Assembly: GCF_014805625.2 (NCBI RefSeq)
Contig: NW_023998414.1
Location: forward strand, 5,441,978-5,505,977
DNA length: 64,000 nt
Source of the DNA: Glossina fuscipes
Taxonomy: Eukaryota > Arthropoda > Insecta > Diptera > Glossinidae
Direction of reading: 5' to 3'
A program made the position numbers and the translations under genes. Below the pieces are notes generated by a model. It saw only the letters and a list, made by a program, of their open reading frames with translations. It ran no database searches and had not been told where the DNA came from. Each line of letters starts with the position of its first letter. Within the stretch, counting starts at the first letter, position 1. This document shows positions 61,896 to 64,000 of this stretch, in pieces.

Positions 61896-62543
61896 TTTTC
61901 CAATATTATTATTATATGTCTCTATATTTTGATTTTATGTATAAATAAAAAACAATGTATATTTTCGTATTTTTTAAGCCTGAAGAAGATATTTGTGTCA
62001 CGAAACGATCACGAAAACGTAAACTCTCAAAAGAAAACATGGATGATCCGTGCATTATATCTATGCTCATCGATTTGTTTGAACCGCATGAATTTTTGTG
62101 GAATTCACAACATTCAGAATCCCGTAATATACCATTACGAAGGGATATTTTACAAAATATCACCGACGAGTTAAATGCAAAATTTAAAACTCATTTAAAA
62201 ATGGAAATTATTAGGAAGAAAATTAATATGTTACGACGCGATTATACACTTGAAGTTGAAAAACGAATGGATCGAATGCTGCAAAGAGAAGAAGCTTCTA
62301 ATCTATGGTATTACGATAAAATGGAATTTTTAAAACCCACCATTGAATATAAGATAAAGAATAGAAGTGTAAGTTTTAAATCTAATTTAATCGTTGGAAG
62401 TTATTATTAACATCATCTTTTGTTTATTTCAGAAACTCAATTCATTTAAAGTGGTAAGTAAACTAGAAAAGTGTTATAGCAGTCGAAGCGATAGAAAGAA
62501 AGAAATGCTTTCAAATGGAGTAGGAAAGCATGAATTATTATAA
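60299..62543 (+). CDS. C2H2 finger plus MADF-domain protein, 3' end uncertain
   Basis: Exons 60299-60655, 60728-61063, 61979-62368 and 62433-62543 join in phase 0 throughout and give 397 residues. One C2H2 finger (CSFCDTAF to HLDKEH, about residues 31-52) is followed by an acidic linker. A MADF domain at about residues 255-335 (ISMLIDLFEPHEFLWNSQH, LRRDILQNITDELN, IRRKINMLRRDYTLE-like, written from bases 62050-62270) is a Myb/SANT-like DNA-binding fold common in fly regulators. The exon 4 frame stops at 62541, but GTG|GTAAGTA at about 62454 is a very good donor, so the real gene may leave exon 4 early and continue beyond the window, possibly to more fingers. The N-terminus resembles that of the eight-finger gene at 47.9 kb. 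Orthologue not recognised. Confidence 0.75.
61064..61978 (+). other. Intron 2 of the MADF gene
   Basis: This 915-bp intron has donor GAG|GTAATT and acceptor TTTTTTAAG. It holds an (AT)n run at about 61849-61892 and T runs near 61433 and 61652. No other element was seen. Confidence 0.6.
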
Positions 62544-64000
62544 TGAATGTTCTGGTATAAGTGTTTAGACAATTAAAAAATTAAAATGGTATCTGCATAT
62601 GCCGTTATTCGATTTTACATTTACATTAACCTCTTCAGAAGATCATGTTGACAGAATATTCTGAGAAAACATTTGTCCTTCGATCAGTATATGATCTTTA
62701 ACATTTAAAAAAAAAATGAAGAACACATTCAACCGCATCACTTTGAAGGGGTAGCCATAGCAACAGTTAAAACAAATTTTTCTTTTTTTTTTTTGTTAGC
62801 TTAGCGTCGTGAACGTTTTGAATGTTTTAGAAGACGTCGAAAAAAATGTTTTCCTCCATAAGTGTCGAAGTTCTTCTCAAACACTTGGAAAAGCAAATGC
62901 TTTGCTGTTTTCTGGTTTTCCTAATCTGGTTACAGACATCGCTAGGAAATTTGTACATAGAAATGCAACAAAGTGACTGCATCTGTCTTCACTACCTCCT
63001 CAACTATGCAGCTGTCAAATATGAAATGTGTTAAAGTGCTTTCGTTTTTACATTAGCGCATAGAATGAACGATTTAAAAGGAATGAAAATTGATGCAGAA
63101 TATCACATTTCCAATAGTAGTGGACCTTGTTTTAGCCATCGCCATGATTTGAAAGTATAGAATGGCATATTGATGAAAAAAGTTTCCCACTTCTGTACTA
63201 GGCTGAGAGATATTCGAAAAGTGTCCATGCTTCAACCAAGAAACTAAAAGTGTACATGCAATGAAGACTTTGGAGCTCATTACGAATCCAACTATAGAAT
63301 TACACATTTTCTTGTGCTTCGAGAAAATGAGATAAGAATGGACATGCAAACTAATTGTGAAAATTAATAAAAAAATTGATTATAATAAAAAGAGTGTATA
63401 TATAGCATGTCTATAATATGTTTCAAAATATAGACGTGTTTTTCTCGAAACATGTAGCGTGGCTCCAGCAAATCATACTCCATTCTATTAAAATTTTTTA
63501 CAATTTATCTTTAAAATTAAAATTAATTTAAACATTACTTATTAACAAACACTGCCTATATTTTGTTTGAAAATCATCCCAGATATCGCTACATATAGAC
63601 ATGTATTTATATATATATATATATATACATATATATTTTAAGTTCATCATTAAATTGCATCAGCTGCAGTAGATGCTGAAAAGCTCTCAACATTAAAGAT
63701 ATTTTTTGAATTTTTTTCTAGTATTTACACGTATGCTTCATAGCCCCATAAGTATTATTATTTCACTACTTTTCCTTTCATCCAACTATTTTCGAACGCG
63801 TTAATAACGGGTATTAGAAGATTGATTACTTGGGCGAAAAAATTCTGAGCCAAAATGAAGAGGCTGCATTTGTAAATGAGAGCAAAGCCCAGATTGAGAT
63901 TGGAGGGCAATGGCGCCTCATGGCTTGCTTCAACTTGGTTGGAAAATTAGCTTCACTCTTCACCGGCAACGATTAATGCGATTTAAGCATGCAATTGGCG
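62544..64000. other. Downstream of the MADF gene, nothing assigned
   Basis: Two open frames (62846-63034 plus, 63074-63349 minus) have no motif. An (AT)n run is at about 63608-63640. No further finger or MADF exon was found before the window ends. Confidence 0.45.

Overview
The window looks like nuclear DNA of a higher (brachyceran, probably calyptrate) fly. It is AT-rich, the genes carry short GT-AG introns of about 60-110 bp, the intergenic and intronic space is packed with dispersed repeats bearing GGACAGACGGAC-type runs, and every recognisable protein has a clear insect or animal counterpart. The genus cannot be settled from the sequence; a tsetse or muscoid fly would fit. From memory, several of the orthologues (deltex, Spat, the smoothelin-like gene and probably the LANCL3 and GHITM homologues) lie on the Drosophila X, so this may be Muller element A. 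That is an inference.

Layout. 2.8-14.7 kb (minus): a very large smoothelin-like gene. Five coding exons with matching phases give at least 3,143 residues; the 3' end, where a calponin-homology domain would be expected, runs off the left edge. A 3' splice site sits just upstream of its start codon, so 5' untranslated exons probably lie further right. 14.7-38.6 kb: about 24 kb with no convincing coding sequence. It holds two copies of a tRNA-derived SINE, many copies of at least two dispersed repeat families (called A and B here), tandem and microsatellite arrays, and one 10-N assembly gap inside a (CT)n tract. 38.6-43.9 kb (minus): deltex (WWE-WWE-RING-DTC, 5 exons) and a serine-pyruvate/alanine-glyoxylate aminotransferase (Spat, 3 exons). 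44.6-47.2 kb: a decayed I/Jockey-like LINE on the minus strand. 47.9-49.0 kb (plus): an intronless eight-finger C2H2 gene. 49.4-50.4 kb: a long copy of repeat family A. 52-59 kb (minus): LANCL3-like, UBL7-like and GHITM/TMBIM5-like genes, with a mariner fragment between the last two. 60.3-62.5 kb (plus): a gene with one C2H2 finger and a MADF domain, whose N-terminus resembles that of the eight-finger gene.

The genes do not form one pathway. They cover cytoskeleton (smoothelin-like), Notch signalling (deltex), glyoxylate/amino-acid metabolism (Spat), LanC-like chemistry, ubiquitin shuttling (UBL7), mitochondrial inner membrane (GHITM) and DNA binding (two zinc-finger genes). The most unusual material is the repeat landscape: a tRNA-derived SINE with an (AAT)n tail, family A with matching inverted end motifs, and an exact 114-bp tandem duplication.
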